A program made the position numbers and the translations under genes. A DNA stretch of 64,000 nucleotides from CAXBNB01 sp049115735 (lineage in GTDB: Bacteria; Bacteroidota; Bacteroidia; Cytophagales; Cyclobacteriaceae): assembly GCA_049115735.1 (NCBI GenBank), contig JAGDZP010000024.1, positions 7,781 to 71,780 of the forward strand. Direction: 5' to 3'. Positions 1 to 9,411 of this stretch are shown here, in pieces. The first letter of the stretch is position 1; each line of letters begins with the position of its first letter. The notes beneath the pieces were generated by a model that did no database searches, was not told the DNA's origin, and was given only the letters and a program-made list of their open reading frames with translations.

Positions 1-345
1 TATTCAGATTTGACTTTAGAAAAATCTGAAATGGGAAAGGATGAAAGCACTGTTGCAAGAATTACTATAAAAAACACAGGGGACTATGATGGAAAAGAAG
101 TAGTTCAGATGTACATCCGTGATAATATTAGCTCAGTTTCTCGTCCAGTTTTGGAATTAAGGGGATTTAAAAAAATTTTCCTTGAAAAAGGGGAATCGAA
201 AACGGTTGAGTTTGACATAACACCCGAAAAGTTAAGATTTTTTGACAGAAATATGAATGAAATTGTCGAACCAGGAGAGTTCACAATACATATTGGTAGT
301 AGCTCTGTTAAATTAAATTCAATCAAGCTAAATGTTATTAATTAA
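1..345 (+). CDS. GH3 beta-glycosidase, C-terminal fragment (cut by window edge)
   Basis: The frame is open at base 1 and ends at a TAA at 343-345, so only the last 114 codons are visible. The fragment carries the fibronectin-III-like domain that closes many GH3 beta-glucosidases and beta-xylosidases. It shows the typical run 'GKEVVQMYIRD', then 'SRPVLELRGFKKI', then 'FDITPEKLRFFD'. In this family the domain packs against the two catalytic domains and does not carry the nucleophile, so substrate cannot be judged here. A sulfatase follows 15 bases downstream on the same strand, which fits a polysaccharide utilization operon. The family call is firm; the specificity is unknown. Confidence 0.85.
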   Translation, partial: YSDLTLEKSEMGKDESTVARITIKNTGDYDGKEVVQMYIRDNISSVSRPVLELRGFKKIFLEKGESKTVEFDITPEKLRFFDRNMNEIVEPGEFTIHIGSSSVKLNSIKLNVIN

Positions 346-360
346 TAAACGACAATTACA

Positions 361-1776
361 ATGAAGAATAGACTGATAATGCTAATCATTGCCTTATTTT
401 CAGTAGTTAACACGGAGGCATCCGACCGTCCCAATATCATATTCATTTTCGCTGATGACCTGGGTTGGGGCGATCTGGGGTGCTACGGACACAACCGATT
501 GAAAACACCCAGCCTGGATCAAATGGCAAATGAAGGGATGATTTTGACCAATTTTTATGTGGCCAACCCTGTCTGCTCTCCATCCAGAACCGCTGTAATG
601 ACAGGGCAATACCCTGCCAGGCACCATATCCACCAGCACCTCTCACATCATAAACATAATTCATCTCTTGACATGCCTGACTTCCTGAATCCGGGAGCTA
701 CTCTGCTAACACGTCTGATGCAGGCGGGAGGTTATAAAACAGGGCATTTTGGCAAATGGCACCTGGGGCATACGGAAAATTCACCTTCTCCGTCAGCTTA
801 TGGAATTGATGTGCACTATACGTACAATTCGAGTGAAGTAAAAATTACTTGTCCTCGTCATGAGAGCACCGAGAAGATGGTTGATGAGGCAATAGCCTTT
901 ATAGAAAGAAATAAGGAGGAGAATTTCTATGTAAACCTCTGGACCCTGGTACCTCACGCTACCCTGGATCCTACTAATGAGCAGATGGCTCCTTACGAGA
1001 AAATGGCCCCCAAGGGAGTAGTAAAAGCGAGGGGCTTTTCCATACCCAGGCAGATTTATTATGGTGCAGTAACCGATATGGATTTTCACATAGGCCGCCT
1101 GCTGGATAGATTAGATGAATTGGGATTGAGCAAAAATACGATAGTGGTCTTCTCCAGCGACAATGGTCCTGAGGATATCAACATCGGAAATTCATCTCAT
1201 AGTGGAGTAGGGTCACCTGGCCCTCTAAGAGGGCGTAAAAGGAGCCTCTATGACGGAGGTGTACGCGTGCCCTTTATTGTGAAATGGGAGGGGCAAACTC
1301 CGGCAGGAATAGTTGATGATATGAGTATTGTTGGTGCAGTGGATTTGCTGCCTACTTTTTGCAATCTGGCAGGAGTTGAACTTCCTGAAGGTTACCAATC
1401 TGATGGACAGGATATGACTCCAGTTTTTAAGGGAGAAAAGGTGGAAAGGGTCCAGCCCCTGCTCTGGGACTGGACCGGCTCTCAGTGGGGTCATACATTT
1501 AATAAGAGCCCCGGTCTCGCTCTTCGCTCAGGAAAATGGAAGTTTCTGATGAATCCGGACGGTTCTCGTGTGGAACTTTACGATTTTGAAGCAGACCCCC
1601 AATTCATGGAACTTGATAACGTGGCAGAACAGCATCCTGAACTGATTTCCAAATTCAGCAATATCCTCCTCGACTTCAAAGCATCTATTCCTCATGGTGT
1701 GTCTAATGAAAACTCTGGATCAAACAATTATCCAATGCCCGCTTCTTCGGTAAGGCCAAAGAACAAGACATTTTAG
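361..1776 (+). CDS. Exported S1-family sulfatase (formylglycine type, CSPSR)
   Basis: A 471-residue type I sulfatase expected to remove sulfate esters from glycans in the periplasm. Residues 1-20 form a Sec signal peptide. The mature part opens with 'RPNIIFIFADDLGWGD', whose two Asp (32-33) bind calcium. The maturation motif is Cys72-Ser-Pro-Ser-Arg76, matching CxPSR, so Cys72 should become formylglycine. 'GKWHLG' at 131-136 and 'SSDNGPED' further on supply other active-site residues. Length is normal for the family. It starts 15 bases after the GH3 gene, so co-transcription is likely. Base use looks richer in G+C (many CTG, CTC and ACC codons) than the AT-rich genes on either side, which may mean separate acquisition. 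The exact sulfatase subfamily and the sulfate position cleaved cannot be read by eye. Confidence 0.93.
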   Translation: MKNRLIMLIIALFSVVNTEASDRPNIIFIFADDLGWGDLGCYGHNRLKTPSLDQMANEGMILTNFYVANPVCSPSRTAVMTGQYPARHHIHQHLSHHKHNSSLDMPDFLNPGATLLTRLMQAGGYKTGHFGKWHLGHTENSPSPSAYGIDVHYTYNSSEVKITCPRHESTEKMVDEAIAFIERNKEENFYVNLWTLVPHATLDPTNEQMAPYEKMAPKGVVKARGFSIPRQIYYGAVTDMDFHIGRLLDRLDELGLSKNTIVVFSSDNGPEDINIGNSSHSGVGSPGPLRGRKRSLYDGGVRVPFIVKWEGQTPAGIVDDMSIVGAVDLLPTFCNLAGVELPEGYQSDGQDMTPVFKGEKVERVQPLLWDWTGSQWGHTFNKSPGLALRSGKWKFLMNPDGSRVELYDFEADPQFMELDNVAEQHPELISKFSNILLDFKASIPHGVSNENSGSNNYPMPASSVRPKNKTF

Positions 1777-1782
1777 AAAAGG

Positions 1783-2782
1783 ATGAAAACGCTATTCCTA
1801 ATTTTAGTCACTATCCAAACTATTTCAGCTTGCGATCGGGTAAAGAATGAAGAACTAAGGTCCATAAACATTGTGATTGACAAACTTTCAGCGAAACAGG
1901 ATTTTGGCTCTTTGCGGTTATTGCAATCATTAAGATCAGTTGGGTATTCACCGATACTGATCGATCGAAAGGATGTCAAGGGTAGCGAGGATATCCAAGT
2001 TCACGTGGTGGCTAATGATACGTTGATTGAAAAGGAAGGGTACTCCCTTGCGCATTCAGAATCTGGAATTGAAGTAGGTTCCCATGATGAATCTGGAGCC
2101 ATGATTCAGATTGAGTCTAATTCTCATTCCAATGAAAAGAATCTCGAAGGAGATACTATTGCTTTTTCCCGAGGTAGGTGGAAATCAATCACATTTATAT
2201 GTACCAGAAGTAAAAGAAGGTTTCTTAGAAATCGAGGCAGAGCGCTTCAAGCTGAATTGTGACTGGCGATGATAGAAGACAATGTAGCGTCGGGTTGCAG
2301 GTACATTGAATACATTGGCCCAAACAACTATATAATGGAAAATCCGGTTGATGAAATTAGCTACACTTTCATTATTTCTTCACCTGGTACTTACAAGGTG
2401 AGTTGGTTCATGCGTCAACCTGATGAAGCAGAAGGTGATAAATCCAATGACGTCTGGATCAGAATGGATGGAAATGTTGGTTTGTTTGGGGACAAGACAT
2501 TTCAGAATTATAGAAAGTTTGTAGGGAGAAGTAAGGGAGTATTTGGTATGAATGGAAAGCTGGAAGCACACCATGACTTTGCAAAATTCAACTGCAACTT
2601 TAGCGAAGCAGGAGAAGATAAAATCAAGATAGCAGGTAGATCTGAGTTGATTCAGATTGACAATATTGTATTTTAAAAATGATATTAGTGAAGATTATGC
2701 CATTTATCGGGTATCTGAGATTACGGAAACCACCTGTTATTCAGAAGTGGTAATACCTAAAAAGGCAAGTGCTGTCAATTAA
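1783..2782 (+). pseudogene. Decayed GH67/GH115-like glycosidase: N- and C-terminal ends joined, catalytic middle missing
   Basis: The first reading frame (1783-2262) begins with a lipoprotein-like leader ('FLILVTIQTISACD'). It continues into an alpha/beta domain resembling the GH67-type N-terminal domain, with 'EGYSLAHSESGIEV' matching the style of the intact gene at 4557. From about 2190 the coding sense moves to another frame ('GFLEIEAERFKLN', a usual start of C-terminal carbohydrate-binding-like domains in GH115-type proteins). It shifts again at about 2269 into a frame ending at 2676 ('SSPGTYKVSWFMRQP', 'NDVWIRMDG'). A one-base change near 2674 separates it from a last stretch to 2782 ('AIYRVSEITETTCYSEVV'). 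The catalytic region of several hundred residues between the two ends is absent. This looks like an internal deletion followed by at least three frame changes. Calling the parent GH115-like is inference from domain order. Confidence 0.7.
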
Positions 2783-2789
2783 AAAGATC

Positions 2790-4439
2790 ATGAAAAAAAT
2801 AGTTTTTACTGCAGTTTGTATACTGCTATTGGCTCAACTAGGGGTTGAGCAAATAAAATCCTGGAACGCGCCTAAATCCATGTCTCTGTCACAATGGGAG
2901 ATTGGTGATCTGGTTTATACTACCAAGGAAATAATCGATCAACCACTTGGTCAGGAGGTTTTTGCGGTAGTTAAAGGAGGTGAGGGAATTCAACGCGTCC
3001 CAATGTTCTATCAGGGAGATAACCAATGGGTTTTTCGTTACTCAAGTCGACAGACAGGCGCCAAGACCTTTGTCATTGAGTCGGAAATCAAAGCGCTGAA
3101 TGGTAAAAAGGGAAAAATCACCATTACAGATAACACCAAAGCAGATCGTCATGGAGGAATTGTACTGAAAGAAGATCATCCTCAACACTTTTTCTATGAA
3201 GACGGTTCTCATTATTTCAACCTGGCATCTGAATGTGACTGGTTGTTTGCATTGGACTATGGAGATATGGCTTTGCCTAAAACTAATCACCTCTTGTCAT
3301 TGATTGGGGAGAATGGTTTCAATCAGGTGGTCATGAATGTCTACTTGTATGATGTCAAATGGAAAAGAGATCCAATACTCAAGGATCATCCTGAGCACGA
3401 ATATGATGGGAGAGAGGACATCTATCCATTTTTAGGCTCTAATTCAGATCCTGATTTTAGTACCTTTAACTACGCGTTTTTTGATCATCTGGATAGAGTG
3501 CTTGCTTCTATGCATGACAAAGAAATTGTTAGCCATCTAATGATTTATGTCTGGAATAAACTGGTGAACTAGCCAGACATGCAAACCGATGAAGACAATA
3601 GGTATTATGACTATGTGTTGAAGAGATATCAGGCTTTCCCGAATATCGTATGGGATGTGTCGAAAAAAGCCCTGAGTTATGGACGTGCAACTGAAGAATA
3701 CATTTTGGAACGAGTTGAGCGAACAAGAAAACTTGATTCATACAATCGTCTGGTGTCGGTTCATGACTATGGATTCTGTAAGAGAAATCCGGAAAGTGTC
3801 GATTTTATTTCCTTTCAAAATTGGGATTACATGATCAACAATATCATGTATGAAGCCAAGAAGAATTTTCCAAATAAGCCGATATTCAATATCGAGCATG
3901 GTGGATATGAGGAGTCTCCCTATTGGGTTTTTTCTGGAGCATATATCAATGCTGAAACATGCTTGAGGAGAAATTACAAATGTGTATTTGCCGGAGGGTA
4001 TTCCACCTATTATTGGCAAGGAACTTCCTGGAATGCTGTTATCCACAATCCTTACGAACAGCCGGATGACTTCATCAAGCCTAAGTTTGAATATTTCAAA
4101 CACATGCGGACGTTGATGGATTCAGTTAATTTTGAGAACTGTGAAAACTGGCCTCAATACAATCACAGTGGTTACAGTCTGGTCAATGTGAAAGATGGTA
4201 TTTACATGATATATGTATCTAAGGAAAGTCATTACACAGCCTCTCGAAATGCGGTAAAAATGTTCAAGACAGACAAAGCCACTATTCAGTGGTTTAACAC
4301 ATGGACTGGTGAGTTTACTGAGCTTAAGAGCTATGAGCAAGGAAAGCCATCAGCTTGGGATAAGGAAAACCCACGGCCGTTTCGTTATGAGGCTGATGCA
4401 GTCAATATTGTGAGGGGATTGGAGTATTTGGGGGAATAA
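2790..4439 (+). pseudogene. DUF5060-DUF4038 (apiosidase-like) glycosidase broken by one amber codon
   Basis: The gene would encode 549 residues: a signal peptide ('MKKIVFTAVCILLLAQLGV'), an N-terminal DUF5060 beta-sandwich (about 30-110) and a DUF4038 apiosidase-like TIM barrel. An in-frame TAG at 3570-3572 replaces codon 261, inside 'IYVWNKLVN-stop-PDMQTDEDN'. Relatives usually have Trp there, so a TGG to TAG change is the simplest reading. The frame continues untouched for another 288 codons, including 'FNIEHGGYEES' and 'YYWQGTSWNAV'. No other damage is visible, so the change is recent, suppressed, or a sequencing error. The ATG at 2790 is preferred to an upstream GTG at 2769 because it starts the signal peptide. 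Re-initiation at 3579 would give a protein without signal peptide and without half the barrel. Confidence 0.8.
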
Positions 4440-4556
4440 GTATAAATGTGTTTTAAGATCAATATGCCCAGGAAGCTAGATTAACAGATGATTTTCCAAA
4501 ACATTTTCTTACCAAAAACTAATTAATTATGACTATTTGCTATCAAAATTGCATCC

Positions 4557-6965
4557 ATGTTGACAAAAATTAAAATACTGCTACTTTTCGTTTTTCTGGT
4601 AAATAGATTAATCGCTAAACAAGTTGGGGTGTTTTATGACCACAAGATACCGCAGTTCGAATTTGCAGCTTCGGATATTAGTAAGGCCCTCAGAAAGCAT
4701 GGACACACTGTCTTTCTAAAACCGATAGGAGTGTTATCGAAAAGCAACTTGGATTGCAATATTATCATAGCTCTTCAATCTAATGAGGCGGTAATTGATC
4801 TCATAAGCAAAAATATAGGGACTAGAATCGACAACCTCGAGGAACAGGCTTACGCACTACAAACGACTTCCAAAACGAGTCTTAATTATTGGGCAATAGG
4901 AGGCAATGTTTCTGGGGCAATGTATGGTGGACTGCAACTGGCCGAAAACATCACTTTTAATGGTCTAACCGGAACATACAATGAGGAAGATGCTCCCTAC
5001 TTTAAGAAAAGGGGCATCAAATTCAACATCGCTTACGACCTGAAGTCACCAAGTTTTGACAGTGATGGTGATCAGGACAAAAGCAACATCAAGGATGTTT
5101 GGGATATGAGCTTTTGGAAAACCTACCTTGATGACCTGGCTCGCTATCGGTATAACACCCTGTCGTTTTGGACGAAACATCCATTTACCAGCATGATCAA
5201 ATTACCGGAATATCCTGATGTTGTTATCAATGATGTCATTGATGGCCATGGGAATTTTGTAAAAAAGATGTCCATCGAAGAAAAGATTTCCTTTTGGCAG
5301 GAAGTGATGGGGTATGCAAATGACCGCTCCATTGACATCTTTTACTTCACCTGGAATATCTTCCTTAGCAATGCAGAGGGAAAGTATGGCATAACACATG
5401 AAGGTACCAACGAGAAGTCCAAAGCATACTTGCGTAAATCCGTCAAGGAGTTTCTGATGACCTACCCACATGTAGATGGCATTGGCGTTACAGCCGGAGA
5501 GCGCATGCGTGATTTAAACTTCGGTGAGCGGGAAAAATGGCTTTGGGACACGTATGTCTTGGGCATTTTAGATGCTAAAAAGGAACAAGAGGATCGTGAG
5601 ATCCGCTTTATCCACCGCCATTGGAATACAGCCGTTAGCGACATTATGGACTATTTCAAGGAGTATGATGATCCATTTGAATTTAGTTTCAAATACGCAA
5701 AGGCACACATGTACTCGAGCCCGAACATCACTTTCGAGGACTTCTTATTGGAAGAAATGCCAGAGGGCACAAAGTGCTGGTGGAATGTTCGGAATGATGA
5801 CATGTTCTATTTACGTTGGGGAAATCCAGAATTTACAAGGGATTTCCTTTTGGGATTTGACAAGCAAAAAACGGCAGGCTATCTGATCGGGTCTGATGGC
5901 TATACCTGGGGGCGTGTGTACTCAGACAAAGATCCATCCGTCAGGGGTAAAAATGAAATCAGCAAGCATTGGTATAATTTCATGCTTTGGGGGCGCTTGG
6001 GGTACAATCCCCACTTATCAGCCGATGTTTTTAAAGGCCATTTGGCACATCGATTTCCGGAAGTTCCTGTTGATACGCTTTACCTAGCATGGAAGACCGC
6101 TTCCCAAATCATACCTCAGACAACTCGATTTGCCTGGCGTGACTGGGATGGAAACTGGTACCCGGAGGGGTGTAAGAGTGGAAATTTCCTGACCGTGAAA
6201 GACTTTATGGTTGGCAACACCATGGAAAGTAGCGGCATCCTCAACATAGCGGACTACTGCGAAAAAAGAATCAACGAAGAGATTATTTCCGAAATGAATC
6301 CTTTTGATGTGTCTGATAATTTAGAAAACTATGCGCAACAAACATTGTCATTAATCGAGGGGATTGAAGATTCAAGCAATACTCAGTTGAACCTTACGAT
6401 CAACGACATTATCGCTTTTGCCCAATTGGGTAATTACTACAGCGAAAAAATAAGAGGTGCGACCGAGTTGGCATTATTTGAAATGACATCAAAATCAGAG
6501 CATCAGGATAAAGCGGTTCTTCACCTGAAGAATGCTCTGTCACATTGGAAAAAATATGCAGAAACATTAGAGACCCAGTACGAGCCAAAAATATTGGCAA
6601 GGACCGGCATGATGGATTGGAACCAGCTGACGAAAGAGGTAGAACGAGACATTGTTCTAGCTGAAAATTTTGAGAGAACAATTGTTGAAATCACATTCGA
6701 GCATGTAAAAGACGGGGCGATTTACCCGAAAGGGACCGACCTAAAAGTAAATCTTTTGATCAATTCAACTCATGAGATTTCTAAAGTCGGATTGATTTTG
6801 AACGGCGAATTCCTAGGCACTAAAAAGAGTGGGCCATTTCTTTGGGTAGCTGAAACTGATGCTTCATTCAAAAATATGAATACAGGTATTTACGAATTGA
6901 AAGCTCATGTCACCGACAGTTTTGGTACCAGAGTTGAAAAAATAATCACTATAAGAATCGAGTAA
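4557..6965 (+). CDS. Exported GH67/GH115-like glycoside hydrolase, 802 residues
   Basis: Residues 1-20 are a Sec signal peptide. Residues of roughly 20-140 form a GH67-type N-terminal alpha/beta domain ('YALQTTSKTSLNYWAIGG', 'GAMYGGLQLAENI'). A long central domain follows with 'PYFKKRGIKFNI', 'DDLARYRYNTLSFWTKHPF', 'VDGIGVTAGERM' and 'IGSDGYTWGR', consistent with a TIM barrel acting on glycans. The last 90 residues look like a beta-sandwich ('GAIYPKGTDLKVNLLIN'). Alpha-glucuronidases of GH67 and GH115 share this general plan, so removal of a uronic acid or related side group is a reasonable guess, not a demonstrated activity. The gene follows two broken glycosidase genes and may be the surviving member of that group. 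It is intact, with length near GH115-type proteins. Confidence 0.65.
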   Translation: MLTKIKILLLFVFLVNRLIAKQVGVFYDHKIPQFEFAASDISKALRKHGHTVFLKPIGVLSKSNLDCNIIIALQSNEAVIDLISKNIGTRIDNLEEQAYALQTTSKTSLNYWAIGGNVSGAMYGGLQLAENITFNGLTGTYNEEDAPYFKKRGIKFNIAYDLKSPSFDSDGDQDKSNIKDVWDMSFWKTYLDDLARYRYNTLSFWTKHPFTSMIKLPEYPDVVINDVIDGHGNFVKKMSIEEKISFWQEVMGYANDRSIDIFYFTWNIFLSNAEGKYGITHEGTNEKSKAYLRKSVKEFLMTYPHVDGIGVTAGERMRDLNFGEREKWLWDTYVLGILDAKKEQEDREIRFIHRHWNTAVSDIMDYFKEYDDPFEFSFKYAKAHMYSSPNITFEDFLLEEMPEGTKCWWNVRNDDMFYLRWGNPEFTRDFLLGFDKQKTAGYLIGSDGYTWGRVYSDKDPSVRGKNEISKHWYNFMLWGRLGYNPHLSADVFKGHLAHRFPEVPVDTLYLAWKTASQIIPQTTRFAWRDWDGNWYPEGCKSGNFLTVKDFMVGNTMESSGILNIADYCEKRINEEIISEMNPFDVSDNLENYAQQTLSLIEGIEDSSNTQLNLTINDIIAFAQLGNYYSEKIRGATELALFEMTSKSEHQDKAVLHLKNALSHWKKYAETLETQYEPKILARTGMMDWNQLTKEVERDIVLAENFERTIVEITFEHVKDGAIYPKGTDLKVNLLINSTHEISKVGLILNGEFLGTKKSGPFLWVAETDASFKNMNTGIYELKAHVTDSFGTRVEKIITIRIE

Positions 6966-7480
6966 TTTCAGGCAAATGGCAGGAATAAGCATAAAAAAGA
7001 CCAAACCGCTCTCGAAGTGATCTTAGGTTGTGATTTGGCTGGAACAACAACCTGATTTTACAACCTATTGAGTTATTGTTATTTATAGCAGACTGAAAAT
7101 TATTGGGTACAATTCTGGTACAACTTTTTTGCCACTATAATCGGCGACAAACCGCATTATAATCGATTTTTAGTTTAATACATACCTTGCGAAGCAAGAT
7201 GGTGAGATTCAGTTCAATTCCATTTATAAAAGACTTCTAGGATAAAAATGTCATTTTAATGACCAACATCTGTTTGAGATGAATTAACACATAGAAGACA
7301 TTATAACCTCTTATCCCAATTATCCCAAATTTGGGACTCCATAGAAAACCACAATGAACATTCTGTAGTGTACTATATCCAATTACTTCTGTTGCTAATT
7401 CAATCCAAGTCGGTTCCATGAGAATGAGTATATTTGTGCAACTAACAATATCCTCAACAGAATTTAACTATACACTATAA
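6966..7480 (+). other. Intergenic region upstream of the sigma factor gene, no convincing gene
   Basis: No reading frame here looks coding. Two copies of GGTACAA lie at 7106-7112 and 7117-7123, eleven bases or one helical turn apart, so a protein-binding site is possible. AGGTTGT near 7025 pairs with ACAACCT about 15 bases later and could form a weak hairpin after the glycosidase gene. A short inverted repeat CTTGC-gaa-GCAAG lies at 7186-7198. A -7-like element sits at the right end and is listed separately. Confidence 0.4.
7429..7436 (+). promoter_or_regulatory. Candidate Bacteroidota -7 promoter element (TATATTTG)
   Basis: The sequence TATATTTG matches the TAnnTTTG -7 element used by the primary sigma factor of Bacteroidota. 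It lies 45 bases before the sigma factor ATG, a plausible leader length. No clear TTTG -33 element is found at the expected 19-21 base spacing, so support is partial. Confidence 0.3.
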
Positions 7481-8059
7481 ATGTTTGATCCTAGATTAGA
7501 GGTCAATTTTAAAAACAGTCATGATACGGATGCCCAGCTTTGGAAAAAGTTCAAATCCGGAGACCTAATATCGTATGAATTGATCTATAGAAATAATGTC
7601 CGGGATTTGTTCAATTATGGAATTAGTATCATACCTGAAGAAGCGGTCATTCAAGATTGCATTCATGAATTGTTTTTAGAAATCTGGAAGTCGCGAAAAA
7701 ATTTATCAGACACAGATAATATAAAATATTACCTTCTCAAATCATTACGCTGGAAAATAAATCATTTCAATTCACAGGCACAAAAGACTCAGGCAGTAGA
7801 TTTTCAAACCAACATTTACGACAAGCAAATATCCTTTCCTTTCGAAGATGAGATCATTAGGAAACAACAAATAGTTGCCAATAAGAATAAAATAGAAAGA
7901 GCCCTGGCCAAATTAACCCCTCGTCAAAAGGAAATCATTACACTAATATTTTATGAAGGGCTGACATATGAAGAAATTGCTTCGCTCATGTCTTTAAATG
8001 TGGGATCTATTTATACTCTTGCGTGGAAGGCCATTTCGCACCTCAAGAAATTGGTATAG
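7481..8059 (+). CDS. ECF RNA polymerase sigma factor, FecI-like
   Basis: A 192-residue sigma-70 family ECF factor. Region 2 spans about 20-90 ('LWKKFKSGDLISYELIYR', 'DCIHELFLEIWKSR') and region 4 about 135-190 ('LAKLTPRQKEIITLIFYEG' followed by the helix-turn-helix 'LTYEEIASLMSLNVGSIYT'). Factors of this type direct transcription of linked SusC/SusD operons once the SusC porin senses its glycan. The next genes are a FecR anti-sigma protein and an STN-bearing SusC, the standard trans-envelope signalling trio. The substrate signal is not deducible from the sequence. No truncation or oddity is seen. Confidence 0.93.
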   Translation: MFDPRLEVNFKNSHDTDAQLWKKFKSGDLISYELIYRNNVRDLFNYGISIIPEEAVIQDCIHELFLEIWKSRKNLSDTDNIKYYLLKSLRWKINHFNSQAQKTQAVDFQTNIYDKQISFPFEDEIIRKQQIVANKNKIERALAKLTPRQKEIITLIFYEGLTYEEIASLMSLNVGSIYTLAWKAISHLKKLV

Positions 8060-8173
8060 CCTTTTGTAGAAGGTCTAAGTGAGCCTCAATCATTTTTTTT
8101 AAAAGAAGTTTAATTTTTTTGGATAGATATTCAATTCCCGCTCCATTGTAGAGTAGGTATAGCATAAATATCT

Positions 8174-9259
8174 ATGAATTACACAGAGTACACAACGAAA
8201 GATTTGATTCTTAACCCCGATTTCAGAAATTGGGTGGCAAACCCAGATGTGGATTCAAACAAGTTTTGGAGAGACTGGCTAAAACAGTACCCTGAAAAGA
8301 TACACGAACTCAAGGAAGCAAAAAAAATACTCAGGGATTTACCACTTGAATACAATTACCTTAAAGAAGAGGCAGTAGACTCAATGTGGAAAAATCTTGA
8401 GCGCTCTATACAGGAAGAAAGTATTGTATTGCACCCTGATATGGAGACAGAACTGAGCAGTGGTTACAATGTAATACCTTCCAATAGGAATGTTTTTTGG
8501 AAAAAGTTCTCAAAAATAGCTGCTACAGTACTGCTGCTTTTAGGTATGGCATATGTGTTTACAATCCTAAAAGATCAGAATTGGAACAATGATTATGGAG
8601 TTAAAAAAGAAGTTTCTTTTCTATCCAAACAAAATCCAAGAGGTCACAAATCAACAATTTATTTAAGGGATGGATCAAAAGTCATCTTGAATGCGAATAG
8701 TAAGTTAACCTATCCAGATAAATTTTCTTTCGATGAAAGAATTGTCAGTTTGGAAGGGGAAGCATTTTTCGAAGTGGCAAAAGATAAAGATCGGCCATTC
8801 AAGGTGCAAACTGGAAACCTGACCACAATGGCATTGGGTACGTCATTTAACATAAATACTTACCAGGATCAAGTGCATGTGGCATTATCTACTGGCAAAG
8901 TGCTGGTCTACAACAGGATGGATATGGATAAAACTAAAACAACACTCACTCCTGGTCAGGATGCTCACTATAATAGTAGCAACAATGAATTGGTGAAAGG
9001 AGAGTTTGATGAAAATTTAATATTAGGCTGGAAAGATCAGACTATCGTATTTAAGAAAGCCAGCGAAGAAGATGTCATTGTTACCCTTGAGAACTGGTAC
9101 AATGTAGATATTATTACCCGCAACAAACCTTCTTTGAAGTGGGATTATTCAGGTGAGTTCGAAAATATGGCCCTTGACAATGTTCTTCAATCAATCGGGT
9201 TTACTATGGATTTCGAACACCAAATAAAAGAGCAAAATGTAATTATAACTTATAAATAG
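8174..9259 (+). CDS. FecR-family anti-sigma factor
   Basis: A 361-residue single-pass inner membrane regulator. Residues 1-110 are cytosolic and should hold the sigma factor. The membrane helix lies at about 112-132 ('FSKIAATVLLLLGMAYVFTI'). The periplasmic FecR domain follows at about 150-260 ('TIYLRDGSKVILNANSKL', 'GEAFFEVAKDKDRPFKV', 'ALGTSFNI'), then a C-terminal DUF4974 domain ('LENWYNVDIITR') that should contact the STN domain of SusC. Position between the ECF sigma gene and susC supports the role. The gap to the sigma gene is 114 bases and the gap to susC is 152 bases, with a strong hairpin in the latter. Confidence 0.93.
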   Translation: MNYTEYTTKDLILNPDFRNWVANPDVDSNKFWRDWLKQYPEKIHELKEAKKILRDLPLEYNYLKEEAVDSMWKNLERSIQEESIVLHPDMETELSSGYNVIPSNRNVFWKKFSKIAATVLLLLGMAYVFTILKDQNWNNDYGVKKEVSFLSKQNPRGHKSTIYLRDGSKVILNANSKLTYPDKFSFDERIVSLEGEAFFEVAKDKDRPFKVQTGNLTTMALGTSFNINTYQDQVHVALSTGKVLVYNRMDMDKTKTTLTPGQDAHYNSSNNELVKGEFDENLILGWKDQTIVFKKASEEDVIVTLENWYNVDIITRNKPSLKWDYSGEFENMALDNVLQSIGFTMDFEHQIKEQNVIITYK

Positions 9260-9296
9260 ACTAGAAAATATGAAGAAGTGATCTACAACAAAAAAA

Positions 9297-9325
9297 GGCA
9301 GTAACATTTTAGAAGTGTTACTGCC
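9297..9325. terminator. Perfect 10-bp hairpin between fecR and susC
   Basis: GGCAGTAACA at 9297-9306 pairs perfectly with TGTTACTGCC at 9316-9325 around a 9-base loop. A run of seven A lies just before it, so the T-run needed for intrinsic termination is on the minus strand. On the plus strand the hairpin would sit at the end of fecR or in the susC leader, where it may block read-through or shape leader RNA. Confidence 0.5.
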
Positions 9326-9411
9326 TAGTCCGGCTTGATTAATGGCAAAACTTTCTCAGGGATTCCCATTTGGCAAGCACTTAAATTATTTGTTAAATAA
9401 AATACAAAGAT

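Noticed and set aside
7237..7419. Minus-strand 60-codon frame upstream of the sigma factor
   Set aside because: No recognisable domain, and it lies in an intergenic region with promoter-like sequence.
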